Shown here: positions 62,317 to 64,000 of the stretch, in pieces
Numbering within the stretch: the first letter of the stretch is position 1
Layout: every line of letters begins with the position of its first letter
NCBI GenBank assembly: GCA_026413225.1
Contig: CM048553.1
Span: forward strand, 18,972,501-19,036,500
Origin: Otis tarda
Lineage: Eukaryota; Chordata; Aves; Otidiformes; Otididae
DNA: 64,000 nucleotides
Reading direction: 5' to 3'
Made by a program: the position numbers and the translations under genes
The notes under the pieces: generated by a model
What the model was told of the DNA's origin: nothing
What the model saw: only the letters and a program-made list of their open reading frames with translations
The model's database searches: none

Positions 62317-64000
62317 CTGCAAAACAGAGCATTTCATTATTGGTCTACTGAAACTGGAATATGGGGGGAAAAAAAAAGCGAAGAAGCAAGAAGTCCAAAC
62401 TTCTTCAAATACTGGTAAGCTGAAGGTCACTTCTGTGTAGGTTATTCAGGAAAACAGTGTGGTATTCCGCTACAGTTTTTATGGTTGTACATCCACATTG
62501 CAAATGTTGTTACTAATAAGGCCCTGAGGATAAGACATATGCTGAGGTATGGTAATGCCATTCCTTGCTGCTCAAACAAGGATGATAGCACAGGCCTGTC
62601 CACACACACACTTAAGTTGACAAGTCTACTAAGAAAAGTCCTCTGAAAAGAATTACTGTGATGTAGTTGTAAGCTGTCAATCTCAGTATATTCTGCTGTG
62701 CCATCTATGAAAGGTACAGGTCACGCAGCAAGGCCAAAATAGCCATATAACATTTCTAGCTGAAATCATAAACAATTATTTTGCTTTCTGTTGCATCAGC
62801 ATAAATCAGAAATGCCTTCATTAACTGATCAAATTAAGTATGATTTTTATGGGCAATCATACCAGTAAATTGCTATAAACAGTACCTGGAAAAAGACGAC
62901 TCTCTCAGGAGACTGTTTCATTTATGCACTTCTTCTGACTCTTTGTTGTAAGATCTGCCTAATAAAACTACACTCCACAGGAGACACAACGTCCTGAACA
63001 TTTTTTTTGCTAACTATAAGTGACATTGTAAGTACTTTTGCCAAAGAGGGGCTGCTTTAAGAAGCGTACTCAATACTGTTTAGTGAAACTCCCTTAACGA
63101 CATGTTACTATTACTCTGGCAGAATAATCTTCCAGTCCCTCAAGCAAACTCTATATCACAACAAACTAGAACAGACACTGTACAAGCAGAAATTCAAAGC
63201 AAAGCAAGCTTACTCTGTCCCAAAACCAGTATGTAAATACAAACTTTATCAAGGCCTATAATCAGCACCAGGCACAGGATGTCTCAAAATAGTTAAGCTT
63301 TCTTCTTCCCTGTCATTAAAGGTCAGATGCTAGTACATTAAAAATCCTCTGTATTAAAATCAGCTTCGACTCTAGGTTTGAAGATGCTGTCGAGATCCAG
63401 AAAAGATTTGGCTTCTTTCTGAAAAACCAAGATGACTTATCTTGCTGACATCTGGTTCCTTCAGTGGTTTTTCAAGTGAAATGAGGTGAGCTTGCTTCAG
63501 CAACAGCATGCATTACATAATATCCCCTATGTGACCTTGAAAGTATGAAGAACTTGAACTTTTATTAGATTTTCATTAGCTGGCTATAGAAGCCTGTTGT
63601 TGCCAAGTTGTGTAGTTGCTCACAAACTACAATAAATCAGAAATACCACACAAGAAAGCTAAACCCTTCAGAACTTTTCACTTTCGAAATGGTAATATTA
63701 AAATATTAGGTATTATCCAATGTCCTGCAGTGAAATTCTTCAAGAGCATCAAATTTTTGCAGGACTTGGATCTAACAACATTTGTTCTCAGCAAACTAAA
63801 GTACACTTTGAAGTGCCTCAGACATGGTCAGCACTAGACTGCAAGTTGTAAATACAGGTACTTGTGCCTGAAAATTTACCGAGGTGCCAAGTGACCTGCA
63901 AATACAGAGAAAGAATTTGATTAGTCAGTACTCCTTCATTCAGCTTTCCAAAACGGCTTGGGAACTGCTGAAGTATTTTATTTACACAGGCATATTACAA
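62317..64000 (-). other. KIAA1217: KIAA1217 intron upstream of exon A (partial)
   Basis: This is AT-rich intron upstream of exon A, running to the window edge. I see no further exon; the exon that precedes TRSPKL in the human protein must lie at higher coordinates. No repeat element is recognisable here. Confidence 0.78.

Noticed and set aside
1-64000. CRISPR arrays, operons, tRNA or rRNA genes
   Set aside because: None were seen on either strand. The window is vertebrate intronic DNA, and the repeats present are LINE, LTR and simple repeats.

Overview
This window looks like nuclear DNA of a bird. It holds six internal exons of one large gene on the minus strand, separated by AT-rich introns. 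The gene is recognisable as KIAA1217 (sickle tail protein homolog, SKT), a vertebrate-type gene with consensus GT-AG introns. The bird assignment rests on the repeats: CR1 LINEs with the 8-bp ATTCTATG-type 3' tail, and endogenous-retrovirus LTRs of kinds common in bird genomes. I cannot name the species.

Gene layout (minus strand, so transcription runs from high to low coordinates): exon A 62121-62316, exon B 43602-43800, exon C 36943-37036, exon D 12381-13213, exon E 3196-3300, exon F 2717-2769. The splice phases join without conflict (0-1, 1-2, 2-0, 0-2, 2-2, 2-1). The six exons total 1480 nt, which is 493 whole codons plus one base, with no stop. The promoter, first exons, remaining C-terminal exons and 3' end lie outside the window. 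The encoded part covers a Ser/Pro-rich segment (A), the conserved N-terminal block shared with the SRCIN1/AIP3-like family (B and C), a long Pro/Ser/His-rich linker (D), and the start of the helical, probably coiled-coil, region (E and F).

Intron content: (1) A CR1 at 3906-4828, antisense to the host gene, keeps its 3' reverse-transcriptase reading frame open to the stop. (2) Older CR1 pieces lie at 25634-25687 (+), 46447-47170 (-), 54060-54830 (-) and 59800-60240 (+). (3) Two full-length solo LTRs of one family, about 1.1 kb each, lie in opposite orientations at 39566-40695 (-) and 44911-46030 (+). The first has a perfect 5-bp target duplication. A 38-bp fragment matching the same LTR's 5' end lies at 8573-8610. 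(4) A different LTR lies at 55615-56074 (-). Simple repeats, GC-rich patches and purine-biased stretches make up most of the rest of what can be named.

The most interesting arrangement is that the inverted LTR pair sits in the two introns on either side of exon B and encloses only that exon. Base pairing between the LTR copies in the pre-mRNA could favour a single-exon circular RNA or skipping of exon B, and recombination between them could invert the exon. This is inference from the layout. I saw no second protein-coding gene, tRNA, rRNA or CRISPR array, and no convincing new biological system beyond this architecture.
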